A DNA stretch of 20,385 nt from Actinomycetota bacterium (GTDB lineage Bacteria; Actinomycetota; Acidimicrobiia; Acidimicrobiales; Acidimicrobiaceae): the NCBI GenBank assembly GCA_027318945.1, contig DAHVOF010000144.1, positions 1-20,385 of the forward strand. Direction: 5' to 3'. The notes beneath the pieces were generated by a model. It did no database searches. It was not told the origin of the DNA and worked only from the letters and a program-made list of their open reading frames with translations. Position numbers and translations under genes: made by a program. Positions 14,198-20,385 of this stretch are shown piece after piece. Within the stretch, counting starts at the first letter, position 1. Each line of letters begins with the position of its first letter.

Positions 14198-15430
14198 ATG
14201 GGGTTTGAGTTGGAAGCGATTGCAGCGAAAGGCACTCCTTCGACATTAGAAATGCCGCCATTGCCAAATTATGTTGATGCTGGCGTTTCAAACGTTGTTC
14301 CGGCTGTTTTTCTCAACTTAGCAAGGTCTCACGGCTTTCTTTATGGCCGGTCAGTAGGCGAAATTGAGGAGCGGGTTCATTCGATCAATGCTGGTATGAC
14401 TCCGGACCTTGATTCCTGGTTTCCAAAGGAGGCGAGATCTGCTTCCCAGATTGTTGTTTTTGTACTCGATGGTCTCGGAGTCCGTCAGCTAAAAAGGTTC
14501 GCTGTAAATATTCCTAGCCTTGTCATGTTCGATCTCAAAGAAATATCCTCAGTTGCGCCAACTACGACCGCAACCGCGCTGACCTCAATCTGCACTGGGG
14601 CGGTACCTTCGACGCATGGAATACTCGGGTACCGAATGGCTTTGGGAAGGGGGCAGGTATTCAATACCCTGTCATGGTCGACCAAGTCGAATCCAGTCGG
14701 GGTTCCGCCCAAGCCGGAAGTAATACAGCCCATACCGCCATTTCTCGATCTAAGCCCAAGAGTCGTTACCAAGGCACAATATCAAGGCAGCGGTTTCACG
14801 AAGGCGCACCTGCGAAGAACAGACGTGTTTGATTATCGGCTTCCCTCAACAATGGTTGACCACGTTGGCGAGTTACTGCGTAGCGGTGAACCATTCGTCT
14901 ATGCGTATTATGAGGGCATCGATACTGTCGCACACGAGTACGGTTTGCACGCCTGTTACGAGGAAGAACTTCGGGAGGTTGACTATCTTCTCGGTAGGCT
15001 AGTAGCTGTATTGCCTGCTGGCACCCTTCTTATTGTGACGTCGGATCACGGGCAGGTAGAGGTTCCCAGGCCTCCGATTGAGCTGGACCGAACGATTCTC
15101 GATTCCACTTCAATGCTTAGTGGCGAGGGAAGGTTCAGGTGGCTGCATCTCAGATCAGGAGCAATTGCGAAGGTGGCCGATCTTTCGAAGCAACTTTACG
15201 GAGACGTGGCGTGGGTCCTCACCAAAGAAGAGCTGGTGGAGGGTGGATATTTTGGATCTCCGACCATGACAAAATCAGAGTTTTCACGTCTCGGCGACTT
15301 GGCGCTGATTTCAAAGACAGATGTCGCATTTTACGATCCCTTGGACACGGGGCCATATAACCTCGTTTGTCGACATGGCTCGCTCACGGACGAGGAATTG
15401 CTGGTTCCGCTGCTGAGCTGCCTGGCATAG
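14198..15430 (+). CDS. Alkaline phosphatase superfamily, nucleotide pyrophosphatase/phosphodiesterase-like protein
   Basis: The frame has the full metal-site pattern of type I phosphodiesterase/nucleotide pyrophosphatase proteins. In order these are VLDGLG (first Asp), APTTTATALTSICTG (the Thr nucleophile region), PSTHGILGY, EGIDTVAHEYG (Asp and His), VTSDHGQVEVP (Asp-His) and CRHGSL (last His). With 410 residues from ATG 14198 it matches actinobacterial members, which hydrolyse phosphodiester or pyrophosphate bonds; the substrate is not predictable. No signal peptide is seen, so it is probably cytoplasmic. The start is uncertain: TTG 14165 and ATG 14252 are in frame, and none has a convincing ribosome site. 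It is divergent from rrf2 and followed after 53 bases by bpa, which has its own strong ribosome site. Confidence 0.83.
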   Translation: MGFELEAIAAKGTPSTLEMPPLPNYVDAGVSNVVPAVFLNLARSHGFLYGRSVGEIEERVHSINAGMTPDLDSWFPKEARSASQIVVFVLDGLGVRQLKRFAVNIPSLVMFDLKEISSVAPTTTATALTSICTGAVPSTHGILGYRMALGRGQVFNTLSWSTKSNPVGVPPKPEVIQPIPPFLDLSPRVVTKAQYQGSGFTKAHLRRTDVFDYRLPSTMVDHVGELLRSGEPFVYAYYEGIDTVAHEYGLHACYEEELREVDYLLGRLVAVLPAGTLLIVTSDHGQVEVPRPPIELDRTILDSTSMLSGEGRFRWLHLRSGAIAKVADLSKQLYGDVAWVLTKEELVEGGYFGSPTMTKSEFSRLGDLALISKTDVAFYDPLDTGPYNLVCRHGSLTDEELLVPLLSCLA

Positions 15431-15473
15431 GCAGGATCTAGACTTCAAGCTAGGTTTTGGGTCGAAGTGTCTT

Positions 15474-15480
15474 AAGGAGG
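15474..15480 (+). promoter_or_regulatory. Ribosome binding site AAGGAGG for bpa
   Basis: AAGGAGG lies three bases before ATG 15484 and fixes that start in preference to an in-frame TTG at 15457. Confidence 0.7.
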
Positions 15481-15483
15481 ATC

Positions 15484-15975
15484 ATGACTGGACCTATTAA
15501 CGAGTCCGACAAGGTGTTGCTTTTACCGGAGGGCAGCGGCCAGGTGCAACCGGAGGAGCCATATGAAAACAGGGAGTCCGTCAATTCTCCTTCTAAGGTT
15601 CTTCGTATCGGATCGATGATAAAGACCCTTTTGGACGAGGTTCGTGGCGTTGAACTGGATGAAGCGAGTCGCAACAGGTTGGCGGAGATCTATCAAACGT
15701 CAGTCGATGAGCTCAAGGAAGGATTGTCTCCTGACTTAGGATCAGAGTTGGAGAAACTCAGCCTGCCTTTCTCTGACGACCAGGTGCCGTCGGAGTCAGA
15801 GATTCGAGTCGCTCAGGCGCAGCTTGTGGGATGGTTGGAAGGCCTTTTCCATGGTATTCAGGCGACTCTTTTCGCTCAGCAGACCGCCGCCCGCGCTCAG
15901 CTCGAGGACATGAGGCGGCGGGGGCTTCCGTCGGGCGAAGAAAGCTCAGCTCACATGCCGGGCACGTACCTGTAG
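15484..15975 (+). CDS. bpa: Bacterial proteasome activator Bpa/PafE
   Basis: A 163-residue protein. Bpa forms a dodecameric ring that opens the 20S proteasome without ATP and feeds in unfolded proteins such as the heat-shock repressor HspR. The family core is clear: RIGSMIKTLLDEVR (41-54), ASRNRLAEIYQTSVDEL (61-77), KLSLPF (91-96), AQAQLVGWLEGLFHGIQATLFAQQ (110-133) and a helix ending LEDMRRRGLPSG. An acidic, disordered N-terminus precedes it. Known mycobacterial Bpa ends in GQYL, which docks into the proteasome alpha ring; here the end is GTYL (160-163), keeping Gly, Tyr and Leu. It leads a tight gene row: rpiB begins 19 bases later. Proteasome genes themselves are not in this window. Confidence 0.92.
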   Translation: MTGPINESDKVLLLPEGSGQVQPEEPYENRESVNSPSKVLRIGSMIKTLLDEVRGVELDEASRNRLAEIYQTSVDELKEGLSPDLGSELEKLSLPFSDDQVPSESEIRVAQAQLVGWLEGLFHGIQATLFAQQTAARAQLEDMRRRGLPSGEESSAHMPGTYL

Positions 15976-15994
15976 CCGATCGGAAGGAACCGAA

Positions 15995-16450
15995 GTGAAG
16001 GCTTCACTGGGGTGTGACCATGCGGGATACGAACTCAAGGAATTTTTGAAAGCAGAGTTATTGTCTCTAGGCCACGAGGTAGTCGATCACGGGACGTACT
16101 CAACTGATACGGTCGACTACCCGGACTTCTGCGGTCCCGCTGCCAAAGCGGTTGCATCAGGAAGTGCTGATTTCGGGATCGTCATCGGTGGCTCCGGACA
16201 GGGAGAGCAGATAGTTGCCAACAAGGTGCATGGCATACGGGCGGCCCTCTGCGTCAACGAGTACATGGCGAGGCTTGCCAGAGCACACAATGATGCCAAC
16301 GTGATCGCCTTTGGTGCGAGGATACTTGCGAAGGAGTACGCTTTAGAGATCCTCAAGGTATTTATAGCCACCAGTTTCGAAGGGGGCCGACATGGCCCGC
16401 GTCTGGAAAAGATCACTGCCATAGAGGCGGCTGAGTCTGGCAAGGCTTGA
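15995..16450 (+). CDS. rpiB: Ribose-5-phosphate isomerase B
   Basis: Interconverts ribose 5-phosphate and ribulose 5-phosphate in the pentose phosphate pathway. At 151 residues it shows the RpiB/LacAB fold signatures: CDHAGYELK at the start (Asp8, His9), DYPDFC, the phosphate loop GGSGQGEQ (65-72) and ARAHNDANVIAFGARIL. Actinobacterial RpiB uses a Glu in GSGxGEQ as the general base where E. coli has a Cys; here that is Glu71. GTG 15995 is preceded by a GGAAGGA purine stretch (15982-15988). Its stop directly abuts the TTG start of the next gene. Confidence 0.95.
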   Translation: MKASLGCDHAGYELKEFLKAELLSLGHEVVDHGTYSTDTVDYPDFCGPAAKAVASGSADFGIVIGGSGQGEQIVANKVHGIRAALCVNEYMARLARAHNDANVIAFGARILAKEYALEILKVFIATSFEGGRHGPRLEKITAIEAAESGKA

Positions 16451-17575
16451 TTGGAACGGAGACACCGCCATCAGGCACGGGTACGATATTTTCATTTAAC
16501 CTCGCCAATATTGGCAGGCGTGCTGCTAGCTCTGCTTGTGGCTGGGGGGCTTTATGCCATTGCATCCGGACACCACAAGGCGCCTGGTGTCGTTTTTCCC
16601 ACGGAGCCGTCGATCGTGGCCGCAAATACGACGAGCACAACGCGGCCGCCAGTAACGACGACGTCGACGAGTTCCACTACAACGAGTACAACCGTTAAAC
16701 CTCCGCCACCGGGAGATCCAACTTATGCGGTAAGCGTTTCGGTGTTCACACTGTCAGAGCCAGGGAAGTACCTTTGCGCGCCGCACGGTGTCGCATCGGG
16801 TTGCATAGTCAGATCCATGCCGCTTTATGTATTCTTCCCGGCCGTTGGGAGTGCCGGGGAGGTGTTGTCGAATGCTGCTCCCGATAGGTCGGCGGGCGCG
16901 TTTCCTCTGATAGTTTTCGGCAATGGTTACCTGGAGGGCGTCACCGGTTATTCCGATCTTCTTAATTACTGGGCTTCGAGGGGGTATATCGTGGTGGCCC
17001 CCCAGTTTCCGCTTTCGCAAGTCGATTCAGTCGGAGGTCCTTGGGAAGCGGACATACTTAACCAGCCGGGCGATTTATCCGCGGCGATAAGTTTCATGAT
17101 GGCCCAGAATGCCGCGTCTTCTTCGACTTTTTATAGGCTGATCAATACTGGCGCAATTGCTGTAGTTGGGCAAAGCGATGGCGCCGATGATGCTCTAGCG
17201 GTGGGATATAACACCTGCTGCACCGATCAGAGGGTGAAGGCCGTGATAAGTCTTTCCGGAGCTGAACTTACATCATTCCCGGGGAAATACTTCACCGTCG
17301 CAGGTCCTCCATTGCTTGTGGTTCAGGGCACAGATGACGAAATCAACTTGCCTTCCGACTCGCAGACGGTTTTCGCCGCTGCCCACCCTCCAAAGTACTA
17401 CCTCAGCCTTTTGGGGGCGGATCATCTTGAAGGCTATCAGGGTGACAATCCGTACTCAAATGTCGTTCAAGGAGTTACCACGGCTTTCCTGGATTACTAC
17501 CTCAAGGGTCAGCCTGGAGCGGTGAGCGTGATGTACAAGGCGGGCAACGTGGCAGGGACGGCTCAGCTTAGCTAG
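16451..17575 (+). CDS. Membrane-anchored alpha/beta hydrolase with Thr/Pro-rich linker
   Basis: A 374-residue protein with a basic N-terminus (ERRHRHQARVR) and one hydrophobic segment (about 18-38), which should act as an anchor with the bulk outside. A low-complexity Thr/Ser/Pro stretch (about 59-90, ending KPPPPGDP) spaces the enzyme from the membrane. The hydrolase domain carries the nucleophile elbow GQSDG with Ser242, an acid in GTDDEIN (Asp295 or Asp296) and His325 in GADHLEG, a complete triad. The pattern resembles dienelactone-hydrolase, chlorophyllase or acetylhydrolase-like families; the substrate is unknown. TTG 16451 follows the rpiB stop with no gap and an AAGG nearby, pointing to coupled translation. 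No alternative ATG exists before the catalytic domain. Confidence 0.82.
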   Translation: MERRHRHQARVRYFHLTSPILAGVLLALLVAGGLYAIASGHHKAPGVVFPTEPSIVAANTTSTTRPPVTTTSTSSTTTSTTVKPPPPGDPTYAVSVSVFTLSEPGKYLCAPHGVASGCIVRSMPLYVFFPAVGSAGEVLSNAAPDRSAGAFPLIVFGNGYLEGVTGYSDLLNYWASRGYIVVAPQFPLSQVDSVGGPWEADILNQPGDLSAAISFMMAQNAASSSTFYRLINTGAIAVVGQSDGADDALAVGYNTCCTDQRVKAVISLSGAELTSFPGKYFTVAGPPLLVVQGTDDEINLPSDSQTVFAAAHPPKYYLSLLGADHLEGYQGDNPYSNVVQGVTTAFLDYYLKGQPGAVSVMYKAGNVAGTAQLS

Positions 17576-17589
17576 AAAGAGGTGGCATC

Positions 17590-18768
17590 GTGCGCGAATG
17601 GGCTATCGACTACTTTGGCGCAAAAGGCGGCGATTTGCGCCTCGGGGTCAAAGATCTGATCGATGTCGAGGGAACTAAAACTTCGGCCGGATCACGGCTT
17701 GTCGCATCGAGAGCATCTGTGTCGACGAGGGATGCTCTATTGCTGGCTGGTGTGAGAGGCCAGGCGGTGCAGATAGTGGCTAAGACCAATTTGAATGAGC
17801 TTGCCTTTGGCGCTACTGGCATAAATCCTTGGTTCGGCACCCCGCTAAACCCACTGAATCGTAATTTGGCTCCCGGAGGGTCAAGTTCAGGGTCGGCGGT
17901 GGGCGTAGCCATGGGCGAGATCGACGTTGCTTTTGGATCGGATACGGGTGGCTCCATTAGGATACCGAGCGCTTGTTGTGGAATTTTTGGATTAAAGACA
18001 ACCGCGGGTCGGGTGCCGTTGGATGGCGTATGGCCTGTCGCCCAATCACTTGACACAATCGGTCCCATGGGCGCCAGCTCGGCAATGCTCGACGCGGCAA
18101 TGACACTGTTGGAGCCTGGTTTCCGTTCTCGTGTGCCCAGCGGCAAGAAGGTTGCGGTTCTTGAAGGTTCGGGTTCGAAGGAGAGCCTTTCTGCTATCGC
18201 TGCAATATTGTCTCTTCCCGGATGGGAAGTCGAGCTGGTCGAAGATCCTGGCCTTGAACAGGCTCGACAGGCAGGCCTAGAAGTCATGCTGCTCGAGGCT
18301 CTGAGCAACAACGGAGCGTTGTTGGCCGAGTCGCACCGGCTGGACCCGGCGATTGTCGAGCGGTTCTTACAGGCTCTGAGATTCACGAATGCTGACCGCA
18401 AATCAGCGGGTCAATTAGCAGTTCAATTCCAGACAAACGTCGAACGCCTCCTATCGAGACATGATTTTCTCGCTTTGCCCACGCTTAAGGTGCCTGTTCC
18501 GGAACTCGAGAACTCCCGATCCGCACCGCTGAATGCGAACACGATGCCTTTCAATGTCACAGGGTCGCCAGCAATAGCTATTCCAGTAGCGGTTACGCGC
18601 ATGGTGAAAAAATTCCTCGATGTTGGAAACAGCTTCGCTCCAATGGGGATGCAGGGAGATGGTGATTCGCCAATGCCTCTCTCAATTCAGGTCGTCGGCA
18701 GGAAGGGCTCCGATGAGGAGTTGGTCGGCCTTGCAAGCGTTTTAGAGTCGGTGGTTCGGGAGCTGTGA
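17590..18768 (+). CDS. Amidase signature family hydrolase (GatA-like)
   Basis: A 392-residue amidase-signature enzyme with the Ser-cisSer-Lys triad visible. Lys21 is in GVKDLIDVEG, the cis-Ser is within APGGSSSGSAVG (94-105), and the nucleophile Ser122 lies in GSDTGGSIRIPS. These enzymes hydrolyse amides; GatA also transamidates Glu-tRNA-Gln. It is shorter than a typical GatA (about 480), and no gatB or gatC is nearby, so a stand-alone amidase is more likely. GTG 17590 has AGAGGTGG just upstream. It is the last gene of the row starting at bpa, 14 bases after the hydrolase. A physical link with that secreted hydrolase does not show a functional link, since this protein has no signal peptide. 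Confidence 0.88.
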   Translation: MREWAIDYFGAKGGDLRLGVKDLIDVEGTKTSAGSRLVASRASVSTRDALLLAGVRGQAVQIVAKTNLNELAFGATGINPWFGTPLNPLNRNLAPGGSSSGSAVGVAMGEIDVAFGSDTGGSIRIPSACCGIFGLKTTAGRVPLDGVWPVAQSLDTIGPMGASSAMLDAAMTLLEPGFRSRVPSGKKVAVLEGSGSKESLSAIAAILSLPGWEVELVEDPGLEQARQAGLEVMLLEALSNNGALLAESHRLDPAIVERFLQALRFTNADRKSAGQLAVQFQTNVERLLSRHDFLALPTLKVPVPELENSRSAPLNANTMPFNVTGSPAIAIPVAVTRMVKKFLDVGNSFAPMGMQGDGDSPMPLSIQVVGRKGSDEELVGLASVLESVVREL

Positions 18769-18811
18769 TCGTTAGCGATTGGCGGTCATAGGGACGTTTC
18801 TGTCCTGCGTA

Positions 18812-19795
18812 TTAGCGCGGGATAAGGACTACCTTGCCAATTGTGCTCCTTGACTCTATGCGTTCATGCGCATTGGCGACTTCGAAAAGGCTGAACTCCG
18901 TAATCTCGTCGAAGCGAACTTGCCCGCCTACTGCCATTGGCAATGCCTCTGCCATGATATCCCTGGCCATTTTCGGGTCGGTTTTCCGGATGTTTCCGAA
19001 CGAAAAGCCGGCGACAGTTCTAGAGGAGTGATGTAGCTGGCTCGTTTTGAAGATGCCGGGATCGCCGGAGGACATTCCAAAGACTACCAACTGTCCCCCG
19101 GGTTGAAGAATCTCGAGATCCTGCTGGATAGTTTCGCCGGCAACTGAATTGAGGATGAGGTTAACGCCATCTGGATGTATAGATCTGATTTCACTTGGAT
19201 AGTCCGGCGTGTCGCTGATGACGACGACCTCGGAGGCGCCTGCGCGGAGTGTGGCCTCAACCTTTGCGTGGGAACTTACCAAGGCTGTGATAGATGACGC
19301 TCCGAATGCCCGCGCCATCTGTATTGCGGTAAGTCCGATTCCGCCTGCGGCAGCGTGTACTAGCAGGCTGGTGCCCTGGTTGAAAGCACTATTTTTCCTG
19401 AGAATGGCGTAACTGGTGCAAGTGAGCAATGGAGAGGCTGCTGCCGTCGCGGTATCCATCTCTTCAGGAATTTCGAAGACAAGGTCGACATTCGCGAGGA
19501 GGTGCGTTGCATATGAACCGGTGTCGCCGAATCCGACAATTCTCTTGCCAACCATCCCTTCCGAGCTCTCTGAGCCTGCCTTCACGACGCGGCCGACGAA
19601 GTCTATACCCGCCACAAATGGTGGTCCGGCGATCTGGTAGAAGCCTTTTCTGGCCATGATGTCTGCAAAGTTTACAGAAGACGCTTCAGTCTCCACGAGG
19701 ACCTGGGAACTGTCAGGGTCGGGCAGTTCCAGCTCAGTCTTGAAGAAGACATCCGGTGCGCCGAACTTTTCGAATGCCATTACAGCGTGTTTCAT
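18812..19795 (-). CDS. Zinc-free MDR-family NAD(P)H:quinone oxidoreductase-like protein
   Basis: A 327-residue medium-chain dehydrogenase/reductase. The N-terminal catalytic domain has ASSVNFADIMARKGFY (39-53) and PFVAGIDFVGRVV (59-71), as in quinone reductases. The Cys cluster and catalytic Cys/His of zinc alcohol dehydrogenases are missing. The nucleotide-binding domain has VHAAAGGIGLTAIQMA (146-161), the AxxGGIG motif typical of NADPH quinone reductases. The C-terminal end SRSTIGKVVLIPR is typical. On the minus strand AGGAGGG (positions 19806-19800) lies four bases before ATG 19795. It converges with the amidase gene, with 43 bases between the two genes. The substrate may be quinones or 2-alkenals. 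Confidence 0.9.
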   Translation of the reverse strand: MKHAVMAFEKFGAPDVFFKTELELPDPDSSQVLVETEASSVNFADIMARKGFYQIAGPPFVAGIDFVGRVVKAGSESSEGMVGKRIVGFGDTGSYATHLLANVDLVFEIPEEMDTATAAASPLLTCTSYAILRKNSAFNQGTSLLVHAAAGGIGLTAIQMARAFGASSITALVSSHAKVEATLRAGASEVVVISDTPDYPSEIRSIHPDGVNLILNSVAGETIQQDLEILQPGGQLVVFGMSSGDPGIFKTSQLHHSSRTVAGFSFGNIRKTDPKMARDIMAEALPMAVGGQVRFDEITEFSLFEVANAHERIESRSTIGKVVLIPR

Positions 19796-20130
19796 TCCAC
19801 CCTCCTGCTTTTTGCTGATATTACACGTAGGATTCGACTGAGGTAAGCCATGGCGACCATCGCTCGATCATATTTACTTTTCAAGGAGTGATGCGGCAGA
19901 GAATCAGAAGGCCGGTTTTTCGGCGGCTTGGGTCGAACGCAACAGAAAGTGGCGCTCCACTTCTAAATCGCTCTTGTTACAAAGATGTAATTTATTTTTT
20001 TCACTATCCTGTCTGCGGACCTGTTTCGCGGAGTAAGTTTGTAATGCAATCGAAAAGGTGCGCAGCTATTTACATGTCAGTTGCGGTCGAGCCAGGAAAG
20101 GGTTTGAATGTCAGAGCAAAGGCCGTCTAC
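19796..20130. promoter_or_regulatory. Divergent region between the MDR gene and dnaE
   Basis: This region carries promoters for both flanking genes. An imperfect hairpin (AGAAAGTGG-CGCT-CCACTTCT, one bulge) is at 19944-19964. A second, weak one (TTAC-AAAGAT-GTAA) at 19977-19990 is followed by the T-rich run 19991-20001. These could be an operator and an upstream element for dnaE, but no convincing -35/-10 pair was found. Two further in-frame ATG codons for dnaE (20044 and 20074) fall here, so part of this stretch may be coding. Confidence 0.35.
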
Positions 20131-20385
20131 ATGAAATCCTTTGTTCACCTTCACACTCACACCGAATTCTCCATGCTTGACGGGGCCGCCAGGATCAAAG
20201 AGGCGGTGGCAAAGGTAAGGGCGGATTCGCAGCCCGCTCTCGCGATTACTGATCATGGCAATATGTACGGGGTACTTGACTTTTATAAGGAGTGCAGATC
20301 TCAAGGGATCAACCCAATCATTGGTATGGAGGCATACATGTCGGGCGGATCGCGATTCGATCGTCCCTCAAGGAGAGGTCGTGTT
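20131..20385 (+). CDS. dnaE: DNA polymerase III alpha subunit, 5' end only
   Basis: The frame is open to the right edge, giving the first 85 residues of the replicative polymerase. The start is the PHP domain: FVHLHTHTEFSMLDGA (residues 4-19) with its metal-binding His residues, then ALAITDHGNMYGVLDFYK and IIGMEAYM. These match DnaE N-termini closely. I chose ATG 20131 because AAAGG at 20118-20122 lies eight bases upstream and because family members begin a few residues before VHLH. ATG 20044, with GGAG about ten bases upstream, would add 29 residues and is a real alternative. The polymerase, tau-binding and OB domains lie outside the window. Confidence 0.93.
   Translation, partial: MKSFVHLHTHTEFSMLDGAARIKEAVAKVRADSQPALAITDHGNMYGVLDFYKECRSQGINPIIGMEAYMSGGSRFDRPSRRGRV

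Noticed and set aside
17610..18401. Long minus-strand frame (263 codons) within the amidase gene
   Set aside because: The plus-strand frame carries the full amidase signature; the antisense frame has only low-complexity Ser/Ala/Pro composition.
18769..18811. Hairpin AGGGAC-GTTTCT-GTCCT between convergent genes as a terminator
   Set aside because: The stem is short with a bulge, and no T-run follows on either strand.

Overview
The window looks like a chromosomal segment of an actinobacterium, probably a moderate-G+C lineage such as Acidimicrobiia. The evidence is: the gene order divIVA - ileS - TraR/DksA-like - lspA - rluD with dnaE further on (the layout seen near ileS in mycobacteria and relatives); a bacterial proteasome activator (Bpa/PafE); a Glu-type ribose-5-phosphate isomerase B; a long IleRS of the eukaryote-like class; and frequent GTG/TTG starts. 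The taxonomic call is inference from gene content; no rRNA is present.

Layout. 1-502: 3' end of divIVA, broken by an in-frame amber codon. 553-3759 (-): ileS. 3760-4014: divergent leader region, with a possible 35-codon small ORF. 4015-5915 (+): zinc-finger TraR/DksA protein, lspA and rluD, tightly packed. 5959-6879 (-): a sigma-70 factor of the RpoD-like group with an unusual -35 reading helix. 7105-9954 (+): a three-gene cassette of a secreted LolA/RseB-like protein, an ABC ATPase and an ABC-2 permease. 9955-10875: about 0.9 kb with no recognisable gene. 10876-14095 (-): an Rrf2 regulator followed by an overlapping GNAT/acyl-CoA-ligase fusion (Pat-like) whose ATP-grasp part is strongly shortened. 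14198-18768 (+): phosphodiesterase-superfamily protein, bpa, rpiB, a membrane-anchored alpha/beta hydrolase and an amidase, the last four probably one operon. 18812-19795 (-): a quinone-reductase-like MDR protein. 20131-end (+): start of dnaE.

How the genes fit together. The left part is a housekeeping block: polar growth/division scaffold, isoleucine charging, lipoprotein signal peptide removal, 23S rRNA pseudouridylation. The right edge returns to housekeeping with replicative DNA polymerase. The roughly 14 kb between rluD and dnaE holds regulatory and accessory functions: a sigma factor, an exporter with its partner envelope protein, a redox-type repressor coupled to a protein-acetyltransferase-like enzyme, and a mixed operon led by a proteasome activator.

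No CRISPR array, tRNA, rRNA, complete insertion sequence or phage module was found. I did not find a clear new multi-gene system. The most unusual items are the amber-interrupted divIVA, the reduced ATP-grasp region in the Pat-like protein, the altered sigma region 4 helix and the variant C-terminus of Bpa.
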